Shown piece after piece: positions 8,981-17,405 of a DNA stretch of 64,000 nt. Both the position numbers and the translations under genes were made by a program. This stretch comes from UKL13-2 sp038321965 (GTDB lineage Bacteria; Pseudomonadota; Gammaproteobacteria; Burkholderiales; Usitatibacteraceae), in the NCBI GenBank assembly GCA_038321965.1, contig JBBQFL010000007.1:81935-145934 (forward strand). The letters run 5' to 3'. The notes below the pieces were generated by a model, which saw only the letters and a list, made by a program, of their open reading frames with translations, ran no database searches and was not told where the DNA came from. How positions within the stretch are numbered: position 1 is the first letter of the stretch; every line of letters begins with the position of its first letter.

Positions 8981-9067
8981 CCCTCTCCTTTGGGAGAGGG
9001 TTAGGGTGAGGGAGTATTTGCATATTGCACAAATCCCTCATCCCAACCCTTCTCCCGAGAGAGAAGG
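8981..9067. repeat. REP-like pair (family 1, copy A)
   Basis: Two oppositely oriented units. Each is a hairpin (CCCTCTCC...GGAGAGGG; TTCTCCCGAGAGAGAA) with a TTAGGGTGAGGG or CCCTCATCCCAA tail, separated by about 20 bp. This is the layout of bacterial interspersed REP doublets. It lies between pcp and the CoA-transferase. Confidence 0.8.
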
Positions 9068-9122
9068 ACTTAACTAGCGCAATTTTTGTTGCCATCGCGA
9101 GATTTCATTACAGGAGCACCTC

Positions 9123-10472
9123 ATGAGCAAAGTATTCGCAGACGCCAAATCAGCATTGACCGGCCTTCTCAAAGACGACATGACCATCGCTGCTGGCGGG
9201 TTCGGTCTGTGCGGCATTCCGGAAAACCTGATCGCAGCACTCGTGGAAAGCGGCACCAAAGGATTGACCATCGCAGGCAACAATGCGGGTGTCGACGATT
9301 TCGGCATGGGGTTGCTACTCAAAACGCGGCAGGTGAAAAAAGTCATCGCGTCATATGTGGGCGAGAACAAGGAATTCGAGCGTCAGGTTCTGGCTGGTGA
9401 ACTCGATCTGCAGCTCGTGCCGCAAGGAACGCTGGCCGAAAAATTTCGCGCAGGTGGTGCCGGTATTCCGGGTTTCTACACGCGCACGGCGTTTGGCACG
9501 AAGCTCGCTGAAGGTAAACCTACACACACTTTCGACGGCAAAGAATTCGTGCTCGAAGAAGGCATTCGTGCCGACCTCGCCATCGTCAAAGCCTGGAAGG
9601 GCGACAAGTCTGGCAATCTGGTCTATCGCAAAACTTCGCGCAACTTCAACCCTATGATCGCGACCTGCGGCAAGGCAACCGTCGCTGAAGTCGAGCACCT
9701 GGTCGAAGTCGGCGAACTGGACCCGGATCAAATTCACACGCCGGGTATTTTTGTCGACCGCATTATCCAGGGCGCGAAATTTGAAAAACGCATCGAGTTC
9801 CGTACCGTCACCGGCGGCGCAGCATCGAAAAAAGACTCACCGATTCGCGACCTCATGGCCAAGCGCGCTGCACAGGAATTGCGCGATGGCTACTACGTCA
9901 ATCTCGGTATCGGTATCCCTACGCTGGTCGCCAATTACATTCCCAGCGGCATCACGGTGAATCTGCAATCCGAGAACGGCCTCATGGGCATCGGCCCCTT
10001 CCCGACCGAAGATGCGGTTGATCCCGACCTCATCAACGCGGGCAAACAGACCATCACCACCATTCCAGGCTCGAGCTTTTTTTCAAGCGCCGATTCCTTC
10101 GGCATGATCCGCGGCGGCCACATCGATCTCTCCATCCTCGGCGGTCTCGAAGTCGCCGAAAATGGTGACCTCGCCAACTGGATGGTGCCGGGCAAGATGG
10201 TGAAAGGACCGGGCGGCGCGATGGATCTGGTGTCGGGTGTGCGGCGCGTGGTGGTGCTGATGGAACACACCTCCAAAGACGGCGCCTCGAAAATTCTGAA
10301 AAATTGTTCGCTGCCGCTGACTGGTAAAGGCGTGGTCAATCTCATCATCACCGATCTCTGCGTGTTCGAAGTGGAAGCAGGCAAGGGGCTGGTGCTGAAA
10401 GAACTGCACCCCGGTGTCACGCTGGAAGATGTGAAAACGAAGACGGAAGCGGCGTTTCGCGTTGCGCTCTAG
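9123..10472 (+). CDS. 3-oxoacid CoA-transferase, single-chain A+B fusion (SCOT type)
   Basis: 449 residues in one frame containing both subunits that are usually separate (ScoA/ScoB or AtoD/AtoA). Residues 1-225 are the A part, with the CoA-binding GGFGLCGIPENLI motif and GNNAGVDDFGMG. After a short linker (TVTGGAASKKDSP) the B part runs from about residue 240. It contains VNLGIGIPTLVANY and the SENGLMGIGPFP motif that holds the catalytic glutamate. The family transfers CoA between succinate and acetoacetate, allowing ketone-body or PHB-derived acetoacetate use. SD AGGAG precedes the ATG. The gene is monocistronic, between a REP pair and a strong terminator. Confidence 0.93.
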   Translation: MSKVFADAKSALTGLLKDDMTIAAGGFGLCGIPENLIAALVESGTKGLTIAGNNAGVDDFGMGLLLKTRQVKKVIASYVGENKEFERQVLAGELDLQLVPQGTLAEKFRAGGAGIPGFYTRTAFGTKLAEGKPTHTFDGKEFVLEEGIRADLAIVKAWKGDKSGNLVYRKTSRNFNPMIATCGKATVAEVEHLVEVGELDPDQIHTPGIFVDRIIQGAKFEKRIEFRTVTGGAASKKDSPIRDLMAKRAAQELRDGYYVNLGIGIPTLVANYIPSGITVNLQSENGLMGIGPFPTEDAVDPDLINAGKQTITTIPGSSFFSSADSFGMIRGGHIDLSILGGLEVAENGDLANWMVPGKMVKGPGGAMDLVSGVRRVVVLMEHTSKDGASKILKNCSLPLTGKGVVNLIITDLCVFEVEAGKGLVLKELHPGVTLEDVKTKTEAAFRVAL

Positions 10473-10486
10473 GTAAACAACCAAGG

Positions 10487-10524
10487 AACGGCGCAACGTT
10501 GATCGCGTTGCGCCGTTTTTATTT
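10487..10524. terminator. Bidirectional rho-independent terminator
   Basis: A perfect 12-bp stem AACGGCGCAACG / CGTTGCGCCGTT with a 7-nt loop and a T run on the plus strand; the A-rich side serves the opposite strand less well. It separates the convergent CoA-transferase and anti-sigma genes. Confidence 0.9.
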
Positions 10525-11619
10525 GTCGGTCTTCAATTCATCGGGCAACTTGAAATTCGGGTACTGCTTGCGGAATTTAGCGAGCTCTTCTTCAAGTTCA
10601 CCCGCCTTGCTGTGCTTCTTTAGTTCCAGAATGCGCTTCAGCCACAAATCTGCTGGTTCCATTGTCTTGCCTGCTACAGGAGCTGGGGGCGCGGATGTCG
10701 CGTAGACGGGTGGCGCAGTCGCGACTCTGGATGCGATCATGGGAGAAGCTGGTGCCGCTGCTACGCCGACTGTTGCCGGTGCTGCAGCCGGTTGCGCTTT
10801 TTGCGCGTATGCCTGGATAGTGGCAGCGCTATCCGTACGCGCACTGGCGCCAGCGGGTGCCAGCAATCCAACCGAACGCCCGTCCTGGGTAGCTTCGCTC
10901 TTCGCCAGCGCGGCATTGCCAGTCGCGTTGTCCTTTTTCGCAGCAATGGCAGTCGCCGGGTCGGCAACAAAACCAGACAATTCTTTGGCAGGTGCTGGGG
11001 GTGGCGCAGACGCAGGTGCGCTAGCCGCCGGGCTATTGGCGACAGTTGTGCGTTTGGATTCTTCCGCAACCACGATATTCGGCACGACAACGGCTGCTTC
11101 GCTGCGATTTCTTTCCGGCATCGGCGTGGGTGCCTGTGCGAACTGGCCGCGCGGCGCAATGTTTCGCCCTTCCGCCAGCGCTTTCTTTTCCATGGCTCGC
11201 GCCAGTGGCGGCGCGGCAGGTGCCTGTTCGACAACCGGCGACGGACTCCCCGGGGCGCTTTTGGATATTGCACCTGCTTTGGCTGAAGGCTGCTTTTGAA
11301 TCATCATCTCGCTGGGCAGCGGCGGCGCCAACTCTGGTCGTTCTTCCAGCGCAAGAAACCCCACCGAAGTGGTAAGCACCACGAGAGCTGCAGCGGAAAG
11401 CGGCACGGACCAGCGCGACACCCACGATTTGCCGGCTGCACGTGGGCCGGATTTGACGGCGCGCCGCGCTGCAGCACGAATGACGTCATCCATCGCCGCT
11501 GGCGGTCCATCCGCATCGGCATCCCCAGCCCGATAGGCGCGCGAGACCATCGCGAGTTCGCGATCAAACTCGCTATCGTGTTTGCCAGAATTACTTGCGT
11601 TTTGTTTGCGATCAGTCAT
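10519..11619 (-). CDS. Probable membrane anti-sigma factor
   Basis: 366 residues. A charged cytoplasmic N-terminus (about 1-65) is followed by one membrane helix (VPLSAAALVVLTTSVGFLAL, about 69-88). A long Ala/Pro-rich, low-complexity periplasmic part comes next, then a charged C-terminal motif (KKHSKAGELEEELAKFRKQYP). It overlaps the ECF sigma gene by 4 bp (ATGA), the usual arrangement for an anti-sigma factor; the call rests on this context and topology. I see no zinc-binding HxxxCxxC motif. How the signal reaches it is unknown. Confidence 0.65.
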   Translation of the reverse strand: MTDRKQNASNSGKHDSEFDRELAMVSRAYRAGDADADGPPAAMDDVIRAAARRAVKSGPRAAGKSWVSRWSVPLSAAALVVLTTSVGFLALEERPELAPPLPSEMMIQKQPSAKAGAISKSAPGSPSPVVEQAPAAPPLARAMEKKALAEGRNIAPRGQFAQAPTPMPERNRSEAAVVVPNIVVAEESKRTTVANSPAASAPASAPPPAPAKELSGFVADPATAIAAKKDNATGNAALAKSEATQDGRSVGLLAPAGASARTDSAATIQAYAQKAQPAAAPATVGVAAAPASPMIASRVATAPPVYATSAPPAPVAGKTMEPADLWLKRILELKKHSKAGELEEELAKFRKQYPNFKLPDELKTDK

Positions 11620-12203
11620 GCGAATTCCGCCAAGCCTTCGCGCAATTTTGCGACGGCATAGCGCAGGCGGCTTTTAGCCGCCTCAAACGATACCCCTGTC
11701 GCCTGCGCAATCTCTTCCACACTCAGCCCACCTTCTTCATAAAGCAAAAATGCCTCGCGCTGCGGTGCCGGCAGGCTCTCCAGCAATTTCAGAATCGCCG
11801 CACCCTGCTGGCGCGATTCGGCCTGCACCATCGGCTCCTCTGTTCGATTCGCAACGCCTTCGATGGTTGCAGCACGTTCGCCCGATTCGTCGTCAGTATT
11901 CACACCCTCAAACAACACCGCTTCGGCGCGCGCATTGCCACGAAAATAATCCATCAGCCTATTGTGCGCGACCGTGTACAGCCAAGTGCGAAACTGCGCT
12001 TCCACGCGGTAGCGCTCGGTGGCCTGAATCAGGCTCATCCACACATCCTGGAAAATTTCTTCAGCGCGTTCGCGAACCCGGCATTGCCGGGTGATGAAGC
12101 GAAACAGACCACCGCGATGGCGCGCGTAGAGTTCATCAAACGCCGCTGCGTCACCAGCCTGGTAACGCAGCATGAGCGCTTCATCGGAATTTTCATCGGT
12201 CAT
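11616..12203 (-). CDS. ECF-subfamily RNA polymerase sigma factor
   Basis: 195 residues from the ATG at 12203. Longer frames back to 12317 add arginine-rich sequence that overlaps the upstream gene, so I reject them. Region 2 (AAAFDELYARHRGGLFRFITRQ...AEEIFQDVWM...FRTWLYTVAHNRLMDYFR) and region 4 (LESLPAPQREAFLLYEEGGLSVEEIAQATGVSFEAAKSRLRYA) are both clear, joined by a variable acidic linker. It is cotranscribed with the downstream anti-sigma gene and probably with the upstream envelope genes, which may be part of its regulon. Confidence 0.93.
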   Translation of the reverse strand: MTDENSDEALMLRYQAGDAAAFDELYARHRGGLFRFITRQCRVRERAEEIFQDVWMSLIQATERYRVEAQFRTWLYTVAHNRLMDYFRGNARAEAVLFEGVNTDDESGERAATIEGVANRTEEPMVQAESRQQGAAILKLLESLPAPQREAFLLYEEGGLSVEEIAQATGVSFEAAKSRLRYAVAKLREGLAEFA

Positions 12204-12234
12204 CCTGCCCGGGAGTGTAACCGAGCAGCGACCG

Positions 12235-13038
12235 TTACCAGCGCGGTGGTGGATCAGACACAAACCCCGCAGGAAACGATTGGGGCTCGCGCCGCTGCCA
12301 CGCATTGTTCGGGACAATGCCGCGCGCGATCAGGTTTGCGCGACTGTCATAGTAAATGTTCACGACTTCCTCCGGCGCACTGGTGGCGCGTTCGAAATTC
12401 ACGGTGCGTGCCTGCGATGTTTCGCTGCGACCGTGACCGGTACCAATTTGCGTATTGAGTTCGGGTGCCATCGGCGCCTGCGTTTTCGCTTGCGGTGCAG
12501 GCATCGCACCGGCCTGTGCACTGTCGCTGCGTTCCGCGCGATCCTTCATTGATCGGCCCTCATGTAGCCGTTCCAGCGGCGAAATATATGCCTGCACGTC
12601 CAGTTTGCGCCGATACAATGCCGCACCGATCACACCGACGTTATGCGGGCGCCCGGTGCGCGCGGCGTACGAGTCTGAAAGTTCAGTGAAATAAAACGCG
12701 GCAGTACGCGAGAGACTCTTGCGCCAGCCGCCGATATCGAGGCTCTGCCATGAATCGACGACATAGCCGCCCTGCGAAGGCGCAGCAGTCTCGCCCGTCA
12801 CGACATTGACGCCATCGACCGATACAACCGCCAACACATCCTGCGCTGCCTGATTGCGCACGACAACCTGGTATTCATTGCCGGGCCTACCTTCCACATA
12901 GGCGCGGCCTTCGTGCCAGTAGACTTGCAAGGTGCGATTCAGCTGGCGATCAACCACGCTGACGTCGGCGATGCGGCCGATGGCGGATACTTGTGACGTC
13001 AACAACAACAGAATTGCACTAGCGATGATTCTATTCAT
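12235..13038 (-). CDS. Secreted protein of unknown function in the sigma-factor cluster
   Basis: 267 residues with an N-terminal signal peptide (MNRIIASAILLLLTSQVSAIG). The first 150 residues look like a compact beta-rich domain (LQVYWHEGRAYVEGRPGNEYQVVVRN). The rest is Ala/Pro/Gln-rich and ends in PPPRW. I do not recognise a family. It lies just upstream of the ECF sigma gene (31 bp) and downstream of the VIT/VWA gene, all on one strand. It probably works with that protein at the envelope. Confidence 0.6.
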   Translation of the reverse strand: MNRIIASAILLLLTSQVSAIGRIADVSVVDRQLNRTLQVYWHEGRAYVEGRPGNEYQVVVRNQAAQDVLAVVSVDGVNVVTGETAAPSQGGYVVDSWQSLDIGGWRKSLSRTAAFYFTELSDSYAARTGRPHNVGVIGAALYRRKLDVQAYISPLERLHEGRSMKDRAERSDSAQAGAMPAPQAKTQAPMAPELNTQIGTGHGRSETSQARTVNFERATSAPEEVVNIYYDSRANLIARGIVPNNAWQRREPQSFPAGFVSDPPPRW

Positions 13039-13171
13039 GATTTTCTCCTTTGGGGATTGGAAACTAGTGGTTGGAAATTTTTTTGTGAATTTGAAACTGG
13101 TGGCATGCAGGGTTACCTTTCTCTACGCGCCTATCGTTGTAGGCTGGTTCCCGGCGCAACCCTTGTGGTTG

Positions 13172-13283
13172 TTCCCCCGCGTCCGTGGGGGAAGGCCAGG
13201 ATGGGGGTGAGCCATTTGAAGTGACGCGACATCATTTGTGCATCGCCCCGATCCCCTCCTTCCCCCGTGGCCGGGGGAAGGAG
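13172..13283. repeat. REP-like pair (family 1, copy B)
   Basis: Two inverted units: TTCCCCCGCG...GTGGGGGAAGG followed by CCAGGATGGGGGTGAG, then after about 37 bp the mirror unit CCCCGATCCCCTCC with hairpin TTCCCCCGTGGCCGGGGGAA. It sits in the 306-bp gap between the VIT/VWA gene and the secreted-protein gene; the gap shows nothing else. Confidence 0.8.
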
Positions 13284-13344
13284 TCAGCCTGCAGTGGACA
13301 TTGCAGAGTGAAATTGGCGTAGATGCAGCGCAACATATCCCGAT

Positions 13345-16300
13345 CTACCTTTGCGCCGACTTTTCCTTCACCTCAAACTCGCCCACAAACACGACCTCTT
13401 GTTGCCCCTTCAATCGCATCGTCACGATCTGTTCCTGCTGCTCGGGCGTGCCGAATTTGGTGGCCAGCTTTACCTGAAGCGTGGTTGCTCCCGTCACGTT
13501 CTGGCTGCGGTCACCGAAGTACTGCGCCTCGACTTTGTATTTGCCGGGTTTGGCTTGCCTGAGAGAAAACTCCTCGGGTCCATAGCCGCCGGTGAAGTCG
13601 AGCGACATACGCCCGCCCTGGTACGTCAGGCGATGGCCGTAGTAGGCTTTCTCGCCATCCGGATCCGTCACCCATAAATCGATATCGGTGTTGTCGGCAT
13701 CCCAGGTCAGCACAACGCGCAGGTCCAGCGGTAGATTCTTCAGCAGGCGTGGGTCGATGCGGCTGGTATCGAGTTTCTCTTTCGACGTCGCGACGATGCT
13801 GTTGAGATCGGCCAGCGTGATCAATTCGATTTCCGGGAAGCGGCCATGCCAAGGGCGGATCACCACTTCGTAAAGTGTATTGATCGCACTCTGCGTTTGC
13901 TTGTTGGCGGCATAGGCCAATCCGAGATCGCGGTATGACTGTGGCTCTTCCGGGCTCAGCGCCAGCACTTTCTTGAACACCGGAATGGCGGCCTTCGCTT
14001 GTCCTGCCTGCACCAAACGGTAACCAAGGATGCGCAGGATGTGGCGATTCTCCAGATCCATTTCCGCGAGATTGCTGAGGATGCGAGTGCCGAGGTCGTT
14101 CAAGCCTTTGTCAATAAACAAGTCGGCCGCGTCGAGATAGAAGGCAGTGCTATTCAGGTAGCCGGGCTTCTCGTCGAGGTAGATTCGATACATGTCGGTT
14201 GTAGCGGCACTGCGCAGGCGCGCAACGTAGGGTGAGTCTGGCAGCCATTTTTGTAGCTGGATGCTGGCGGTGGTACCTGCGGCGACCGGTTGCGCTGCAA
14301 TTTGCGCCTCTCTGGGTGCTACCGCACCAGGTGCCGGTGGCGCATACACCGTTGGGGCCACCATCGTTCTTGGGGCCATGGACATTTCCTGCACTGCCTG
14401 CGATGCCGCCGCCGTAGCAGGTCCATTCGCCTTTGCCATATCCCGCATATCAGCACGCGATTCCCGACGCTCCTGCAATGCGAGTCCACCTACGTTTCCA
14501 GCAACCGAACCGACGCTGATCGCCGCTTCTTTTTTCGCTGGACGGCTCTTTGGGAAATCGCGATTCCACCAGGCCGATTTCTCGGTGAACATGCGCACCA
14601 CATTGTCCAGATGCGATTTGCGCTCCATAGTGCGTTGCTGCGCAGTATTGGCGAGCATGCGTTGATAATCTGCGCGCATTTCTGTCGGTGGGACGATTTC
14701 GTAGCGCACATAGTCTTCAATGCGATCAAGCACGATCAGTGAAGTTTCGCGTGTGACCAAACCGAAAGCGCGACCCAATCTGCGGATTTCTGCGCGGTTG
14801 AAATCGTAGGCACCTTCGAGCTCAGCGATGCGCATGCGTGCCCAAAGTGCTGCGGCGAGATTACCGGACGACGCGCCGTTCTTTATCGGAATCTCCACAA
14901 CCGATGTCTTGCCGTCAGGATGCACGATGTTGACGCGTAGTGCCGTAGCACTTTCGGTCAGTACACCGGCAATCGAAATGCGGCCCTCAGCGGGATAAGG
15001 TGATGTCATCACCAGTTGCTGAGCGCCATCGCTTTCCACGGCGGCCACACGGGTGACAACGAAGGTGATCCTGCGTGCGGCGTCAGCCGGTGCTTCGGCG
15101 TTCAAATCAATGAAACGGCCACCACTGCGGTGCGCAAGGTGCCTGAGCATGACGGCGTCGGCCTTGACAGCAGCTGAGACGGTGTAAAGCGGCACGCGCA
15201 TTTCGGGGAAGGGCTGATCACCGTAATTTGCAAGGCCATCGCTGAACAACAGCACTTCGCGCACCTCGGCATCGGGCACAACCGCGCCGAGATTGGTCGC
15301 GCCGTCATACGTCGTCGCTGCCAGCGCATCGCGCAATTTGCGCCAATTGCCGTTGACGATTGCAAACTTTTCGGCCGGCTCGGCGATATCGCGGACGCGC
15401 GCCAGGCGAACCTCGCCGTTGCCCATTTTCTTGAAATAAGCGTCGAGCAAGGCGAATTCGCGACCGTGATCGCGCGCAGCACCACTGCCAGAGCTATCCC
15501 AGATCAGGCCGACCAGATTTGGAATGACGCGCGGCGCTTCCACGGACGCCAGCGGTATGTCGGCGTGGAAGTACATCCGGCCATCGAATACTTGCGTGGA
15601 AACTTGCGGATTGCGGCTGGCAGAGATTTCCACATCGACTACGCCACGTCCAGAAAAATCCTTGCGTGTGAATTGAGCGTGAAAGCCGTTCCCGGTGCGA
15701 TTGAAAGGCAGCAGTCCGAAAGTTTGCGACACGACTGTCGGTGCCGTCGAAACGCCAGCAACGTTCAAGTCGAATGAGAAAGTGCCGACCGTTTCCGCAT
15801 ACTCGATTGGCATGCGGTAAACGATGCGGCCTTTGCGTTCGGAAAGTGACTCATTGATGCGCAGCACGACGCGCTTGGTGCCCGAGGCCGGAATCGGGTA
15901 CACGCGCAATTTGAAGCTGTTGCCTTGCGTGACCTCAAGCAATGCCGGATCAATGCGGCCGCGAATGACCTCTTCAAACACCATCTGTCCGCGTGCCTTG
16001 TCCACTGGCACCGCTTCGCGCATCACCCCGTTCAGGTCCATCGCAAAACTGGCCACGCTCTGTCCGTCAAGGAGAGGAAACTGCAATTCGCCTTCGAGTA
16101 CCCGTGCGTTGGGATTGAAGAACGTCAGCTCCAGCTCCGTGAACGCCAGTCGTCCGCTGACCTCGGAGCGAATCCGTACCGATTGCATTTGCACCGGGAG
16201 ATCGGTGCGCACCGGGATCACCAGTCGCGGCGGCATCCAGATTTTGGGTTGGGTCGGTTGCGGTTGTGCAAACGTCGGCGCTTCGAGGCCGAGACAAGCG

Positions 16301-16350
16301 GCGAGGAGAGCGGCTGCGATGGATAGAGTGCGGGATATAAACGGGTTCAC
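13345..16350 (-). CDS. VIT and von Willebrand A domain protein with DUF2135 C-terminus
   Basis: 1001 residues from the GTG at 16350, chosen because GGAG lies 6 nt upstream; an earlier GTG at 16362 adds four residues. A signal peptide precedes, in order: a VIT domain (about 50-180, with LEGELQFPLLDGQSVASFAMDLNG); a VWA domain whose MIDAS reads DSSGSG (about 285-440); a Met/Ala-rich linker with basic patches; a TPR-like helical part (about 740-850, LGYRLVQAGQAKAAIPVFKKVL); and a DUF2135 beta domain (VLTWDADNTDIDLWVTDPDGE...). VIT-VWA proteins act extracytoplasmically in adhesion or complex assembly. It heads the minus-strand cluster with the ECF sigma factor. Confidence 0.88.
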   Translation of the reverse strand: MNPFISRTLSIAAALLAACLGLEAPTFAQPQPTQPKIWMPPRLVIPVRTDLPVQMQSVRIRSEVSGRLAFTELELTFFNPNARVLEGELQFPLLDGQSVASFAMDLNGVMREAVPVDKARGQMVFEEVIRGRIDPALLEVTQGNSFKLRVYPIPASGTKRVVLRINESLSERKGRIVYRMPIEYAETVGTFSFDLNVAGVSTAPTVVSQTFGLLPFNRTGNGFHAQFTRKDFSGRGVVDVEISASRNPQVSTQVFDGRMYFHADIPLASVEAPRVIPNLVGLIWDSSGSGAARDHGREFALLDAYFKKMGNGEVRLARVRDIAEPAEKFAIVNGNWRKLRDALAATTYDGATNLGAVVPDAEVREVLLFSDGLANYGDQPFPEMRVPLYTVSAAVKADAVMLRHLAHRSGGRFIDLNAEAPADAARRITFVVTRVAAVESDGAQQLVMTSPYPAEGRISIAGVLTESATALRVNIVHPDGKTSVVEIPIKNGASSGNLAAALWARMRIAELEGAYDFNRAEIRRLGRAFGLVTRETSLIVLDRIEDYVRYEIVPPTEMRADYQRMLANTAQQRTMERKSHLDNVVRMFTEKSAWWNRDFPKSRPAKKEAAISVGSVAGNVGGLALQERRESRADMRDMAKANGPATAAASQAVQEMSMAPRTMVAPTVYAPPAPGAVAPREAQIAAQPVAAGTTASIQLQKWLPDSPYVARLRSAATTDMYRIYLDEKPGYLNSTAFYLDAADLFIDKGLNDLGTRILSNLAEMDLENRHILRILGYRLVQAGQAKAAIPVFKKVLALSPEEPQSYRDLGLAYAANKQTQSAINTLYEVVIRPWHGRFPEIELITLADLNSIVATSKEKLDTSRIDPRLLKNLPLDLRVVLTWDADNTDIDLWVTDPDGEKAYYGHRLTYQGGRMSLDFTGGYGPEEFSLRQAKPGKYKVEAQYFGDRSQNVTGATTLQVKLATKFGTPEQQEQIVTMRLKGQQEVVFVGEFEVKEKSAQR

Positions 16351-16445
16351 GATGTTCTCCACTTTTCTGAGGGGGATACATCGTTAAACGGCGGGGATTG
16401 GGGAAAGGGTTAAGGTTTTGGAATATTTTTTTGGGTGTTGGGTCA

Positions 16446-16518
16446 ATGCCAAAGTCTATGTCTGGCGAGGCGTTTGGACCGGAAAGGTCTGGGAAGGCTC
16501 GTGGAATGGCGATCTGCG
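16446..16518 (+). repeat. Dispersed element, family 2 (copy e), in a gene-free gap
   Basis: A 73-bp segment beginning ATGCCAAAGTCTA and ending GGAATGGCGATCTGCG, with an internal GACC/GGTC hairpin. Its two ends match the copy at 18628-18700. The gap 16351-16759 around it holds no gene I can support. Confidence 0.5.
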
Positions 16519-16759
16519 CGGTTTGATGGTTTCGTGTCGAGCTGGCCCCAATGGCTCCAATTGTTGGCAAGTGTTCGAAAGTCAACTTGCCGCAAACTTG
16601 ATTCTGTTATGACTATTTCGCTCGGACGAATGTGTGAACAAGGCGTTGACCGCGAAGATTTTTTCGCGCTGCGTGATGCGGTGGCGAAAGGCGTTGCGCG
16701 GCAAAATCGGCTCCTGCATTACGTTGCCTCAAGATTCCCGCGTCGTGGAATAATGGCCC

Positions 16760-17032
16760 ATGGAGTTTGATGACGATCCAGCAAAGGCCACCGTTAACCT
16801 CAAGAAGCACAAAGTCAGCTTCGAAGAGGCGGCCTCTGTCTTTGGCGATCCGATGGCGTTTACTTTCGCAGATCCCGACCACTCGGTTGGCGAGGAACGC
16901 TGGTTAATGTTTGGTCTATCGCGCATGGCGCGAGTTTTGGCTGTTGTCTTTACTCACCGGCGAGGGAAATATCGCATTATCAGTGCACGCCTAGCTACAC
17001 GACATGAAAGGAAAATCTATGAAGAAGGCTGA
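16760..17032 (+). CDS. brnT: BrnT-family type II toxin (ribonuclease)
   Basis: 90 residues matching the BrnT/DUF497 family: MEFDDDPAKATVNLKKHKVSF at the N-terminus, FEEAASVFGDP, then RWLMFGLSRMARVLAVVFTHR and the C-terminal RIISARLATRHERKIYEE. BrnT folds like RelE and cleaves RNA. The next gene overlaps it by 14 bp, typical of a toxin-antitoxin pair. It lies in accessory DNA between repeat copies and beside an HNH nuclease. Confidence 0.88.
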   Translation: MEFDDDPAKATVNLKKHKVSFEEAASVFGDPMAFTFADPDHSVGEERWLMFGLSRMARVLAVVFTHRRGKYRIISARLATRHERKIYEEG

Positions 17033-17267
17033 AGAGATGCGCGCCGAATACCGGCTTGAAGAATTAGGCAAGGGGGTGCGCGGCAAGCACTTCGATGAAT
17101 TCAAGAAGGGGAGCAACCTCGTCTTTTTGACACCCGAATTGGCTAAAATTTTCCCCACGAATGAGGCTGTCAATGCCGCGTTGAATTCACTTGTTGGCGT
17201 TGCGCGCTCTGCAACCGGCCTGACATCGCGCTCAAGCGGACGTGCCACAAAGCGGCGCGCCGTTTAG
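17019..17267 (+). CDS. Antitoxin-like partner of BrnT (not BrnA)
   Basis: 82 residues. The ATG at 17019 is preferred to one at 17004 because AGGA lies 6 nt before it. The core (EMRAEYRLEELGKGVRGKHFDEFKKGSNLVFL then PELAKIFPTNEAVNAALNSLV) fits the widespread small family with an MRxEYdFSxGVRGKy start and a pDvakvFPd.eaVNeALraL end. Members of that family accompany toxin genes. A ribbon-helix-helix BrnA signature is absent. The C-terminus is basic (SSGRATKRRAV). Overlap with brnT supports the antitoxin role; this is inference. Confidence 0.65.
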   Translation: MKKAEEMRAEYRLEELGKGVRGKHFDEFKKGSNLVFLTPELAKIFPTNEAVNAALNSLVGVARSATGLTSRSSGRATKRRAV

Positions 17268-17405
17268 CTTGGAACAATCGGGGAAAGACCAATGTTGCAT
17301 TTTTAAAGGTAACCGGGGTCTGTCCCTGAAATGCCCGCCGAAATACCCTTTTGTGAACCAATTAGTCAGTCTCTGAATTAAAGAGAGGAGTCCGTATACG
17401 CAGCA

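Noticed and set aside
11595..12458. 287-codon plus-strand frame opposite the sigma factor gene
   Set aside because: Arg/Cys/Ala-rich shadow of the sigma and secreted-protein genes; no family resemblance.
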